From Oscillospiraceae bacterium Marseille-Q3528 (GTDB lineage Bacteria; Bacillota; Clostridia; Lachnospirales; Lachnospiraceae), in contig JAGTTR010000006.1 of the NCBI GenBank assembly GCA_018223385.1, forward strand, positions 89,336-153,335: a DNA stretch of 64,000 nt. Direction: 5' to 3'. Position 1 is the first letter of the stretch, and each line of letters opens with the position of its first letter. Made by a program: the position numbers and the translations under genes. Positions 16,953 to 25,214 of this stretch are shown in pieces. The notes under the pieces were generated by a model. It made no database searches. It was not told where the DNA came from and saw nothing but the letters and a program-made list of their open reading frames with translations.

Positions 16953-17550
16953 AGCCCAGACGGATCTTTCCTTCCCCGGCCACCGTCTGGAATTCCTCTT
17001 CCGTCAGCACGCCCCTTAGCAGCGTTTTATTTTCTTCCGAAATGGAAAAGCCACTTTCCCCGTTAAAACACAGCCCCGGGTAGATCATGCACCACCAGTT
17101 ATGCCCCTCTGCCCGGCCAATGCTGATGCGCAGCGCCTCGTAGGTTCCTGCCGGAAACGTGCAGTCCCCGTAGGTTTTCTCCGGAAAATCATCCTGTACG
17201 AGCTGCGCCTGTACCGGGTCACTGCAGTCTCTCCGCGCCAGGGTTTCTTCGGCTACCTGCCGGATATTTTTCAGATGATTTTCGATGAAATTCTCTGTTT
17301 GAACAACGTTCACATTTTCTGGCAGAACATCGTTCAAATAATCCAGCACCGCATCCCGGACAGCCAGCTTATTGGCCTGATCCCAGGCGCTGTCACTGTC
17401 CGCCAGCACATGAAACCGGATCACCTGGGCGGCAATTCCCTGCTGAATTTTGGCAGCCCGGATATCCCACCAGGCGCCGATCCCCGCGCATAGAACGCCT
17501 GCTGCCAGTGCCAGGGGCACCACATACTTCCTTATTTTTTCAAGCAACAT
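16927..17550 (-). CDS. spoIIR: Stage II sporulation protein R
   Basis: A 207-residue secreted signalling protein. In spore formers it is made in the forespore and triggers SpoIIGA to process pro-sigma-E in the mother cell. An N-terminal membrane or signal segment (VVPLALAAGVLCAGIGAWW) is followed by the hallmark IRFHVLADSDSAWDQANKLAVRDAVL and later HNWWCMIYPGLCF. Length is typical. Its ribosome site AGGAGGTG is inside a perfect 8-bp hairpin (17557-17580), which may limit translation. It overlaps convergent yaaL by 26 bases. Its presence is a strong sign of an endospore former. Confidence 0.93.
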   Translation of the reverse strand: MLLEKIRKYVVPLALAAGVLCAGIGAWWDIRAAKIQQGIAAQVIRFHVLADSDSAWDQANKLAVRDAVLDYLNDVLPENVNVVQTENFIENHLKNIRQVAEETLARRDCSDPVQAQLVQDDFPEKTYGDCTFPAGTYEALRISIGRAEGHNWWCMIYPGLCFNGESGFSISEENKTLLRGVLTEEEFQTVAGEGKIRLGFKILGFLE

Positions 17551-17556
17551 AAGAAC

Positions 17557-17580
17557 ACCTCCTGCTTTTTATCAGGAGGT
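17557..17580 (-). promoter_or_regulatory. Hairpin hiding the spoIIR ribosome site
   Basis: In the transcript, ACCTCCTG pairs perfectly with CAGGAGGT around an 8-base A-rich loop. The 3' arm is the Shine-Dalgarno sequence of spoIIR, six bases before the ATG. Confidence 0.65.
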
Positions 17581-17606
17581 TGCCACATTTTCATCTATTC
17601 TATTCC

Positions 17607-17640
17607 AAAAAAGAGGCCAACTCCCGTCAGCCCCTTTTTT
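17607..17640 (-). terminator. Terminator after the GntR gene
   Basis: AAAAAAGGGGC pairs with GGCCTCTTTTTT, giving a stem with a T-run in the minus direction and also in the plus direction. It lies 29 bases past the GntR gene stop. Confidence 0.75.
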
Positions 17641-17668
17641 CATCATATTCTTTCTATAAATAATATTT

Positions 17669-18349
17669 CTATTCCTGTTTTTCCTTAATGTTGTTGATAA
17701 TGCTCATTTCCTGGTTATTGATGTGATCCACAATGGCCCGGCAGGCGGTCGCCTGATCCCGCCGCTCCAGCGCCTCCACGATCTCGTCATGCTCATCGGC
17801 CAGAATGCCGTGGCAGTTGTAATCCTTCAGATATTCCACCCGGTATCGATACATCTGCTCCCGCAGATTGTTCAGGATCTGGATGAGACGCTTGTTGCCG
17901 GTGGCATCGTAGATGATCTCATGGAATTCCACATCGTTTTCCGCAATAGCGGTCAGATTGTCGTTATACATCGTATCCCGGAATTTTTTTGACGCCTGCC
18001 GCAGCAGCTCGATCTCCTCATCCGTCATTTTTTCACAGGCGATCTTCACCGCCAGCTCCTCCAGGGCACGGCGCACCTCCAGTACATCCCGCATGTTTTT
18101 CTCGGTAATCTCCGCCACCTCCGCGCCTCTTCTGGGGATCATGGTGACAAGGCCCTCCAGCTCCAGCTTTCGGATGGCCTCCCGCACCGGCGTCCGGCTG
18201 ACGCCCAGCCGATTGGCCAGCTGCACCTCCATGAGCCGCTCGCCCGGCTTTAACTCTCCCTTGAGGATCGCTCTTCGCAGTGTTCGAAAAACCACATCAC
18301 GCAGAGGGAGATACTCGTCCATCATATCCTTCATGCTGTCTTCCATCAT
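17669..18349 (-). CDS. GntR/FadR-type transcriptional regulator
   Basis: 226 residues. The N-terminal winged helix (PLRDVVFRTLRRAILKGELKPGERLMEVQLANRLGVSRTPVREAIRKLELEGLV, split here only for reading) is classic GntR. The C-terminal part is a helical FCD domain (VRRALEELAVKIACEKM ... NDVEFHEIIYDATGNKRL), which binds a small carboxylate ligand, often with a metal held by Asp/His residues. The ATG at 18349 overlaps the ispE stop as ATGA, so the two are translationally coupled. This pairing with an isoprenoid gene is unusual. The ligand cannot be told from sequence. Confidence 0.88.
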   Translation of the reverse strand: MMEDSMKDMMDEYLPLRDVVFRTLRRAILKGELKPGERLMEVQLANRLGVSRTPVREAIRKLELEGLVTMIPRRGAEVAEITEKNMRDVLEVRRALEELAVKIACEKMTDEEIELLRQASKKFRDTMYNDNLTAIAENDVEFHEIIYDATGNKRLIQILNNLREQMYRYRVEYLKDYNCHGILADEHDEIVEALERRDQATACRAIVDHINNQEMSIINNIKEKQE

Positions 18350-19233
18350 ACCCGCTGCCTCCTGTTATTGTATATTTCGGTAAGGTATACCTGTTTGGCA
18401 AGGTTTGTCCGGCGCAGCTGATAAAACGCATTTCTCGCCGTCGTCTTGTTTTCAAACAGGCCAAATACCGTAGGGCCGCTGCCGCTCATCATGGCATTGA
18501 GCGCCCCCCGCTTTTTCATAAAGTTCTTGATCTCCTCGATGACCGGATATTCCCTGGCCGTCACCAGCTCCAGCACATTGCCCATGGCCTGGGCCGTCGC
18601 TTTCAGATCCCCCGCCCGGATGCCCGCAATGGCCGCATCAATGTCGGGATGCTGCTCCGGCCGCAGATCGTTGGCGTGGAGATTCTCATAGACAAATTTT
18701 GTAGAAACGCTGATGCCCGGTTTGGCCACCAGCACAAAGCAGGCCGGCATGGGCGGCAGCGGCGTCAGAATTTCTCCGATGCCCTCAGCCAGCGCTGTTC
18801 CCCGCATGATGCAGTAGGGCACATCCGCGCCGATCTTCACGCCCCGCCGCATCAGTTCGTCCTGGGAAAGCCCCAGTGAAAACATTTTATTCATGCCGTA
18901 GAGCACACTGGCCGCATCAGAGCTGCCGCCGGCCATCCCGGCAGCCACCGGAATATATTTGTTCAGATCAATGGAAACGCCGTCCTCGATGGAAAATTCA
19001 TCCATCAGAAGCTTTGCCGCCTTATACACCAGATTGTTTTCATTGTCCGGCAGATAGAAAAGATTCGTCTTCACCCGAATACCCGGCGTTTTCTCCCGGT
19101 TCAGGCAGATCTGATCGTAGATGCCCACGGTCTGCATGATCATCTTTACATCATGATACCCATCCTCCCGGCGTCTCAAAACATCCAGTCCTATATTAAT
19201 TTTGGCAAGTGCTTTCAGCCTGATCGTATCCAT
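18346..19233 (-). CDS. ispE: 4-diphosphocytidyl-2-C-methyl-D-erythritol kinase
   Basis: A 295-residue cytoplasmic GHMP kinase. It phosphorylates CDP-methylerythritol in the MEP route to isoprenoids. Motifs: LKALAKINIGLDVLRRREDGYH at the start, the ATP loop VAAGMAGGSSDAASVL, and MSGSGPTVFGLF near the end. Length is normal. Start ATG at 19233 follows AAAGGACA. The gene is translationally coupled to the GntR regulator downstream. Undecaprenyl phosphate made from this route feeds the cell-wall enzymes MurG, MurF and Ddl also encoded in the window. Confidence 0.95.
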   Translation of the reverse strand: MDTIRLKALAKINIGLDVLRRREDGYHDVKMIMQTVGIYDQICLNREKTPGIRVKTNLFYLPDNENNLVYKAAKLLMDEFSIEDGVSIDLNKYIPVAAGMAGGSSDAASVLYGMNKMFSLGLSQDELMRRGVKIGADVPYCIMRGTALAEGIGEILTPLPPMPACFVLVAKPGISVSTKFVYENLHANDLRPEQHPDIDAAIAGIRAGDLKATAQAMGNVLELVTAREYPVIEEIKNFMKKRGALNAMMSGSGPTVFGLFENKTTARNAFYQLRRTNLAKQVYLTEIYNNRRQRV

Positions 19234-19314
19234 TGTCCTTTGTATTCCCCCTGTATTTTGTATACCTTTTATTATACCGCAAATACCGTAAAAAAATCAA
19301 CTAATTCTGGTCAG

Positions 19315-20883
19315 TTATATTTCCCCTGTTTTCACCGATTTTACCACCAGGATTTTCTGCCCGGGGCGGATGTGATCGCCGGAAATCCCGTTCATGCGAC
19401 AGATGTTTTCCACCGTGGTATAATATTTTTTCGCAATCTCCCACAGCGCTTCCGGTTTTCCCACAATACAGCCCACAATGCCCGGCAGTTCCTGTAATTC
19501 TTTGTAATCCAACGGCGCTTCCTGGATTTCCCGGATATTTTCGCAGAGCAGCGGTGCATGCACCAGCAAATGAAAATCAATGGTAGCCCGCACTTCCGCT
19601 TCCTCTGAATCCACCATAGAGGCGGAGATCTGTTCCAGCGCCCCGGCAAACGTGTACGTGCAGTCCTCATCGATTTCCGGCACCTCCAGCAGGTGGGTAA
19701 AGGGCACCTCGCCCCGGGCCCGGCACACCGGCGTCCGGTCACTGGCGGTGATATAAATGATCTCTACCAGCACAACGCCCTCAGCCTCCAGACCGCCTGC
19801 AACCCGTCTCGTCTCTTCCACCACCACGCGGCCGGTGCAGCTTAAAATCTGCAGCACGGACAGATCCTCCATGCGCACCTTCAGCCGGTCATGGTAGGTG
19901 GCTCTGGCAAAATTTTTCATGCGCAGCGTATCCAGCTTCACCTGTTCCCGGGTCAACAGCAGCTTCCGGGACAGGCTGTAGGCATCCTCCAACAGAGGCA
20001 CGGTCTCTTCCTCATAAATCCGCAGATCCAGCTCCAGCACAGCCTCTGCCTGGAGCGCCCGTTCCTCGCCGTCCCGATCTGGCTTCGCCTCCACGTTTTT
20101 CTGCAAAATGCTGACGCGGATATCGCCCACCATATCCGGACTGCAGCCGCTGACGTCCACCATGCCTGAAAACGGGATCCGGCTGGACACCCACTGGATC
20201 TGATCCTCATTTTCCCCCTCATACAGGACAAACAGCTGAATTTCTCCTTTCAGGGACACCTGATCGTCCAGCAGCCGGGTTTCCACGCCCTGTAACTGGG
20301 CATCCTTCCAGAGCAGCTGGGCAATGTTGGCCTGATTTCCGGCCAGCAGCACCTCCTCCTTCACCCGGAAGGTATCTTTCTTGTTCACCATCAGCTTCAG
20401 CACCCGGATATCCCGGTTTTTCTGCTGCACATCCACATTCTGTTCCAGCCCCCGGGCCAGCTCTTCGTCATAAATCTCCTCCGCCGCTGCGGTAAACGTC
20501 ACAATGGAACGGATGCCCAGCTTCCGGGAATTGATGGCAGACACGCGCAGATCCTCCATCTCCCAGTCGATTTTCAGATTGTCCCCGGATTCGATGCCTT
20601 CCATATGAATGACTTCGTCAAAGGGCAGCCGGGTGTCCACCGCCTGGATGCCCGCCCCGGCACCGGCGGACGCATACAGCACCTCCACCTCCAGATAGCC
20701 TTTCAGGCTGATCCGGTCTTTGTCCGGCTTCACTTCCTCCACCCGCACCTCGCCCCGGTCCAGCACCAGCTTTTCCACATCTGGCCGGGCGTCCGGCACA
20801 TTGCAGTCGCTGTCCAGCGTCACCTGGCTGATGACCTGGGATTTTCTCCTGCTCATATGTACGTTTTTTCTCAAAATTTCCAA
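19315..20883 (-). CDS. DUF3794 (SPOCS) protein with C-terminal LysM domain
   Basis: 522 residues. The body contains repeated beta-rich DUF3794/SPOCS modules (for example LQGVETRLLDDQVSLKGEIQLFVLYEGE and TFAGALEQISASMVDSEEAEVRATIDFHLLV, read in pieces). A C-terminal LysM domain follows (EALWEIAKKYYTTVENICRMNGI ... IRPGQKILVV). Such proteins are associated with spore coat or cortex in Clostridia, where LysM can bind peptidoglycan. That role is family-based inference. The start is a TTG at 20883, placed by a strong GGGGGAG; an ATG nine codons later is the alternative. It follows the PrcB-like lipoprotein gene by 13 bases. Confidence 0.82.
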   Translation of the reverse strand: MEILRKNVHMSRRKSQVISQVTLDSDCNVPDARPDVEKLVLDRGEVRVEEVKPDKDRISLKGYLEVEVLYASAGAGAGIQAVDTRLPFDEVIHMEGIESGDNLKIDWEMEDLRVSAINSRKLGIRSIVTFTAAAEEIYDEELARGLEQNVDVQQKNRDIRVLKLMVNKKDTFRVKEEVLLAGNQANIAQLLWKDAQLQGVETRLLDDQVSLKGEIQLFVLYEGENEDQIQWVSSRIPFSGMVDVSGCSPDMVGDIRVSILQKNVEAKPDRDGEERALQAEAVLELDLRIYEEETVPLLEDAYSLSRKLLLTREQVKLDTLRMKNFARATYHDRLKVRMEDLSVLQILSCTGRVVVEETRRVAGGLEAEGVVLVEIIYITASDRTPVCRARGEVPFTHLLEVPEIDEDCTYTFAGALEQISASMVDSEEAEVRATIDFHLLVHAPLLCENIREIQEAPLDYKELQELPGIVGCIVGKPEALWEIAKKYYTTVENICRMNGISGDHIRPGQKILVVKSVKTGEI

Positions 20884-20896
20884 ACCGCTCTCCCCC

Positions 20897-21289
20897 TTAC
20901 TGAAAGACTACATTTTTGTCCCGCGCTTCCATTTTCAGCACGATACACGGGTACGTATCGCCGCCGCCCCGGGCATCCCCGCTGTCCGGCCCCAGAAGGG
21001 TCGTGTGCACGTAGATGGCATTCTCCGTCTCCCGGCACGCACACACCTGCACACTGTAGCCCCCGCCGGACCGGGCCCCATAGCCCACCGCCGCATAAAG
21101 CCACCCTTCATCCTCATAGGTCAGCCGAAAACCTTCCCGGCATTTTTCTTCCATCTGGCGCTTCAATTCCTCCGGCGCATCCTCCTGCGTCATCACCGTG
21201 AATTCCACTGGATCGCCCTCCGGCTCCTCCCGGGCCGCGCACCCTGCCAGAAGCAGTCCCGCAAACAGCAACAGCAGCAATTTTTTCAA
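20897..21289 (-). CDS. PrcB-like lipoprotein
   Basis: 130 residues. KKLLLLLFAGLLLAGCAAREE is a clear lipoprotein signal with the lipobox LAGC, so the mature protein is anchored outside the membrane. The rest resembles the PrcB C-terminal domain (protease complex subunit family): EFTVMTQEDAPEEL, WLYAAVGYGARSGGGYSVQV and TTLLGPDSGDARGGGDTYPCIVLKM. The function is unknown; the domain is thought to mediate protein contacts. It lies 13 bases before the DUF3794/LysM gene, so the two probably form an operon linked to sporulation or the cell surface. Confidence 0.75.
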   Translation of the reverse strand: MKKLLLLLFAGLLLAGCAAREEPEGDPVEFTVMTQEDAPEELKRQMEEKCREGFRLTYEDEGWLYAAVGYGARSGGGYSVQVCACRETENAIYVHTTLLGPDSGDARGGGDTYPCIVLKMEARDKNVVFQ

Positions 21290-21355
21290 TGGCTTTTCTT
21301 CCTTTTTTCCTTCTCCTTCTATCTTATTTTCTCTCCTGCAAAATTATGACGCGCG

Positions 21356-21384
21356 TTGCTTTTTACGTATGAGTGACTTATAAT
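21356..21384 (+). promoter_or_regulatory. Promoter of the structured RNA
   Basis: TTGCTT, 17 bases and a consensus TATAAT. The predicted start is at about 21391, exactly where the structured segment begins. Confidence 0.65.
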
Positions 21385-21390
21385 GATACC

Positions 21391-21557
21391 AGGGTGAAAA
21401 GGCCGCATCCACAGGAGCTTGCTCATCAGTGGATGCAAGAACTCGGAACCCGCCCCCCTATATGAGCATAAAAGTGGGATGTGAATCCCACGATATGCGA
21501 ATAGGGGCGATGATTGTGGGAGTGCGCAGCACGAAGCAATCATCAGGTATCATTATT
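21391..21557 (+). ncRNA. Structured non-coding RNA, possibly raiA-type
   Basis: A stretch of about 167 bases with three nested hairpins. The first is CATCCAC/GTGGATG with inner GAGC/GCTC. The second is CCCCTAT/ATAGGGG with inner ATGAGCAT/ATATGC and GTGGGAT/ATCCCAC. The third is GATGATTG/CAATCATC with inner GTGC/GCAC. It opens with AGGGTGAAAAGG and has single-stranded AAGAACTCGGAACCCGC, the kind of invariant-looking linkers seen in structured RNAs. From memory the layout resembles the raiA RNA of Clostridia; this is not verified. It ends 32 bases before malQ and has no T-run, so it could also be a malQ leader. Confidence 0.62.
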
Positions 21558-21588
21558 GATTGTATTTGTTCTCAGCAGGAGTGATTTT

Positions 21589-23130
21589 ATGAAAACCACC
21601 ACTTACCAATATACGGATGACGGCCGCCGCTATTCCGGCGTTCTCGTCCACCCCACCTGTTTCCCGTCGCCCTACGGCATCGGCGATCTTGGACAGGGGG
21701 CTTACGATTTCATCGATTTTCTGGAGGCCGCCGGGCAGACGCTCTGGCAGGTGCTTCCCCTTGGCCCCACCGGTTTCGGCGATTCGCCGTATCAGAGCTT
21801 TTCCGCCTTTGCCGGGCAGCCGCTGCTCATCAGCCCGGAGAAGCTGCTGGAAGTCGGCCTTCTGACCCAGGAGGACATTGACAGCGTGCCCCGGCCGGAC
21901 TTTGACGATACCTGCGTGGATTATGGCGCAGTCATCAACTATAAGGACGTGCTGTTCCACAAGGCCTACCGTCGGTTCCGGGCATCCGTTGATCCGAAGA
22001 TGAGCACGGATTTTTCCGATTTTTATGAGAAAAATAAATTCTGGCTGGACGATTACAGCTTTTACATGGCATGCAAAAATTACCATCAGGGGCGTTGCTT
22101 CACCGAATGGCCCGAAGAGCTGATCCATCCCACACCGGAGGTACGCGCCCTTTGGAATGACAAGCTTGCCGACATCATCCGCTACCGGATTTTCCTGCAG
22201 TGGGTGTTCCACACCCAGTGGGACGCGCTGCACAGATACGCCAACGAGCGGCACATCCGCATCATCGGGGATATTCCCATCTTCACCGCCTTTGACAGCG
22301 CGGACGTGTGGGCGCATCCCGAATATTTTCTGCTGGACTCCAAGGGCTTTCCCACGGAGGTGGCCGGGGTGCCGCCGGATTATTTCAGCGAGGACGGCCA
22401 GCTCTGGGGCAACCCGCTGTACAACTGGGACGTGCACAAAAAGGACGGCTACGCTTGGTGGATCGCCCGCATCCGCCATCAACTGGAGCTGACGGATCTG
22501 GTTCGCATCGACCATTTCCGGGGTTTCTGTGCCTGCTGGTCGGTACCCGCAGGAGAAACCACAGCCAAGAACGGCAGCTGGATGAAGGGACCCGGCGCCG
22601 ATCTGTTTGAAGCTTTCACGGAAGCCTTCGGAGAACAGCTGCCCATCATCGCCGAAGATCTGGGCTCTATCACCGAGGACGTTACCGCGCTTCGCGACCG
22701 GTTCGGCCTGCCCGGCATGAAGATCCTCCAGTTCGCCTTCGACGGCGATTACGAGAGCAGCTTCCTGCCTCACCAGTTCAAGACCACCAACTACATCTGC
22801 TATACAGGCACCCACGACAACGACACAACGGTGGGCTGGTATGACCACACCACCGAAGCCAACCGGGACAAGGTGCGGCGCTACATGAACACCAACGCCA
22901 GCAGCATCAGCTGGGATTTCATCCGCATCTGCCTGGGCACCATCGCCCGCTACGCGATTTTCACCGTGCAGGACATGCTCAAGCTGCCCAGCGAAGCACG
23001 GATGAACACCCCGGGAACCCCGGCAGGCAACTGGTGCTGGCGGTTCCGAAGCGGCGAGCTTGACGCCGGCATGGCCAAGGGCCTCCGGCAGATGACAAAA
23101 CTTTTCGGCAGACAGGAGACTGATTTATGA
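21589..23130 (+). CDS. malQ: 4-alpha-glucanotransferase (GH77)
   Basis: 513 residues, the cytoplasmic disproportionating enzyme that transfers maltooligosaccharide units between chains in maltodextrin and glycogen use. Motifs: GIGDLGQGAYDFIDFL, QVLPLGPTGFGDSPYQSFSA, and the catalytic groups LVRIDHFRGF (nucleophile Asp), IIAEDLGSI (acid/base Glu) and YTGTHDNDTT (stabilising Asp). Length is standard. The ATG at 21589 follows CAGGAG. It overlaps plsC as ATGA. No other glycogen or maltose gene is nearby. The structured RNA upstream may be in its leader. Confidence 0.95.
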   Translation: MKTTTYQYTDDGRRYSGVLVHPTCFPSPYGIGDLGQGAYDFIDFLEAAGQTLWQVLPLGPTGFGDSPYQSFSAFAGQPLLISPEKLLEVGLLTQEDIDSVPRPDFDDTCVDYGAVINYKDVLFHKAYRRFRASVDPKMSTDFSDFYEKNKFWLDDYSFYMACKNYHQGRCFTEWPEELIHPTPEVRALWNDKLADIIRYRIFLQWVFHTQWDALHRYANERHIRIIGDIPIFTAFDSADVWAHPEYFLLDSKGFPTEVAGVPPDYFSEDGQLWGNPLYNWDVHKKDGYAWWIARIRHQLELTDLVRIDHFRGFCACWSVPAGETTAKNGSWMKGPGADLFEAFTEAFGEQLPIIAEDLGSITEDVTALRDRFGLPGMKILQFAFDGDYESSFLPHQFKTTNYICYTGTHDNDTTVGWYDHTTEANRDKVRRYMNTNASSISWDFIRICLGTIARYAIFTVQDMLKLPSEARMNTPGTPAGNWCWRFRSGELDAGMAKGLRQMTKLFGRQETDL

Positions 23131-23855
23131 TTCGTACAATTCTTATCGCACTGACACTGTTCCTTTACCTGGTGCTTCTGCTCCCGGTACTGGGCATCGA
23201 ATGGATCTATCACAAGATCAACCCGGAAAAGGCAGATTATCAGCAGCTGCGCATGGTACAGGCGGCTTTCCGCCTCATGTTAAAAATGACCGGTGCCCGC
23301 ATCCAGGTCATCGGAGAAGAAAATGTGCCCAAAGACCGGGCGGTTCTGTATGTGGGAAATCACAAGAGTTATTTTGACATTCTGCTCACTTATTCCCGGG
23401 TGCCGCGGCTCACCGGTTATGTGGCAAAAAAAGAGATGGAAAGCTTTCCGATTCTTTCCATCTGGATGAAACGACTCCACTGCCTGTTCCTTGACCGCAA
23501 GGACATCAAGCAGGGCTTAAAAACGATCCTGACAGGCATTGACCTGATCAAAAACGGCATTTCCGTGTGTATTTTCCCGGAGGGGACACGGAACAAATCC
23601 AACGACCGGCTTCTTCCCTTCAAGGAAGGCAGCCTGAAGATGGCCGAGAAGACCGGCTGCCCGATCATTCCCTTCGCCATCACCAATTCTTCGAAGCTGT
23701 TCGAAGATCACATGCCCTTTGTCCGTCCCTGTGACATCATCATCGAGTACGGCAAACCCATCTATCCGGCAGAACTTCCGAAGGAAGAAAAGAAATTCCT
23801 CGGTGCTTACTGCCGCAAACAGATTGAGGACATGTTAATTGCCCATGAGGCGTAA
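23127..23855 (+). CDS. plsC: 1-acyl-sn-glycerol-3-phosphate acyltransferase
   Basis: 242 residues. A membrane-associated acyltransferase making phosphatidic acid. One N-terminal membrane helix (ILIALTLFLYLVLLLPVLGI) is followed by the catalytic NHKSYFD (HxxxxD) and the substrate-binding FPEGTRNKS. Length is typical. Its ATG overlaps the malQ stop by four bases (ATGA), so translation is coupled although the pathways differ. Its last 21 bases overlap the convergent murF gene. Confidence 0.9.
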   Translation: MIRTILIALTLFLYLVLLLPVLGIEWIYHKINPEKADYQQLRMVQAAFRLMLKMTGARIQVIGEENVPKDRAVLYVGNHKSYFDILLTYSRVPRLTGYVAKKEMESFPILSIWMKRLHCLFLDRKDIKQGLKTILTGIDLIKNGISVCIFPEGTRNKSNDRLLPFKEGSLKMAEKTGCPIIPFAITNSSKLFEDHMPFVRPCDIIIEYGKPIYPAELPKEEKKFLGAYCRKQIEDMLIAHEA

Positions 23856-25214
23856 CGCCTCCACTACTTTTTCAAAATGCATAAAATGGGACGCCTTCAC
23901 CAGCACGGTATCTCCGGGCTGCACAATGGTTCCCAGATGCTCCAGAAGATCCTCGATGGCCGGGAAGTATACCACTTCCTGGCTTTCTTTTGCCACGGAT
24001 CTGGCGCCAGCCGCCATATGTTTCGAAAGCGCACCTACGCACACAATTTTCTGAATGCCGTTTTCTGCGGCATGAACACCCACACCATAATGCAGCTTCG
24101 CCTCGTCGGCGCCCAGCTCCCCCATATCGCCCAACAGCGCCACCGTGTGGCCCAGCGCACATTTCAGCACGTCCAGAGATGCGCCCATGGATACCGGGTT
24201 GGCGTTGTAGCAGTCGTCGATGACGGTGTAGGTTCCCATATGCACGATGTGATTCCGGCCGCCGGTGGGCTGTAGGGCTTCAATGCCCGCTTTGATCTCT
24301 TCCAGCGTCAGGCCCAGGGTCAGGCCCACAGCCGTTCCCGCCAGAGCATTGTAGACCATATGCATGCCCGGGATGGGGATATGCACTCGGATGCTTCCCG
24401 CCTTCGTGCAGATATCACAATCGATGCCGTCCAGACCACGGTTCTCCACCTGTTCCGCATGGATGTCATTTTCCGCGCCCATGCCGAAGAAACAGGGCCG
24501 CAGCTCTCCCCGGCTTTCCAGCGTCCGCAGCTTATCGTCGTCCCCGTTTAAACAGGCCACGCAGCCCGGCGCCGCATAATCAAACACCTCGGATTTTGCT
24601 TTCAGCACGCCATCCCGGGAATGGAGATGATCCAGATGGCAGAGACCGATGTTGGTCATCACACAGATGTCGGGCCGGGTGATCCGGCTGAGCCGGTGCA
24701 TCTCGCCAAAATCGCTGATGCCCATTTCCAGCACCGCCACCTGATCGTCCTCCCGGATGCGGAACACGGTCAGCGGCACGCCCAGCTCGTTGTTAAAGTT
24801 GCCCTCGGTCTTGCATACCCGGAACTTCTGTTCCAGCACCGAGGCGATCATTTCTTTCGTACTGGTCTTTCCCACGCTTCCCACGATACCCACCACCGGG
24901 ATCGTCAGCGTTTTCCGGTAAAATTCCGCGATATCCTTCAGCGCCTGATAGCAGGAAGCCACCTGGATGTAAGGGCCTTTTGCCTCCGCCGGAGCGTCCT
25001 CCACCAGCACCGCTGCCGCGCCTTTTTCAAACACCTGCGCCACGAACGCGTGACCGTCCACCCGCTCGCCTTTTAAGGCCGAAAACAGAAATCCCGGCTC
25101 TACTTTTCGGCTGTCACTGGTAATGCCGGTGACTTCCACTTCCGCTGTCGCTGGATCGCCGTGATACCTGCCGCCGCAGGCTGCCGCTATGTTGGCAAGG
25201 GTCATCTGCTTCAT
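23835..25214 (-). CDS. murF: UDP-MurNAc-tripeptide--D-Ala-D-Ala ligase
   Basis: 459 residues, the last cytoplasmic Mur ligase, which adds D-Ala-D-Ala to UDP-MurNAc-tripeptide. Motifs: the P-loop VGSVGKTSTKEMIASVL, EGNFNNELGVPLT, and the C-terminal-domain region VIDDCYNANPVSMGASL. It forms an operon with ddl, which makes its dipeptide substrate: the ddl stop and murF start overlap as ATGA. Convergent overlap with plsC by 21 bases. All motifs are intact. Confidence 0.95.
   Translation of the reverse strand: MKQMTLANIAAACGGRYHGDPATAEVEVTGITSDSRKVEPGFLFSALKGERVDGHAFVAQVFEKGAAAVLVEDAPAEAKGPYIQVASCYQALKDIAEFYRKTLTIPVVGIVGSVGKTSTKEMIASVLEQKFRVCKTEGNFNNELGVPLTVFRIREDDQVAVLEMGISDFGEMHRLSRITRPDICVMTNIGLCHLDHLHSRDGVLKAKSEVFDYAAPGCVACLNGDDDKLRTLESRGELRPCFFGMGAENDIHAEQVENRGLDGIDCDICTKAGSIRVHIPIPGMHMVYNALAGTAVGLTLGLTLEEIKAGIEALQPTGGRNHIVHMGTYTVIDDCYNANPVSMGASLDVLKCALGHTVALLGDMGELGADEAKLHYGVGVHAAENGIQKIVCVGALSKHMAAGARSVAKESQEVVYFPAIEDLLEHLGTIVQPGDTVLVKASHFMHFEKVVEALRLMGN

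Noticed and set aside
21553..22848. 431-codon minus frame
   Set aside because: Shadow of malQ; the plus frame holds all GH77 catalytic motifs.
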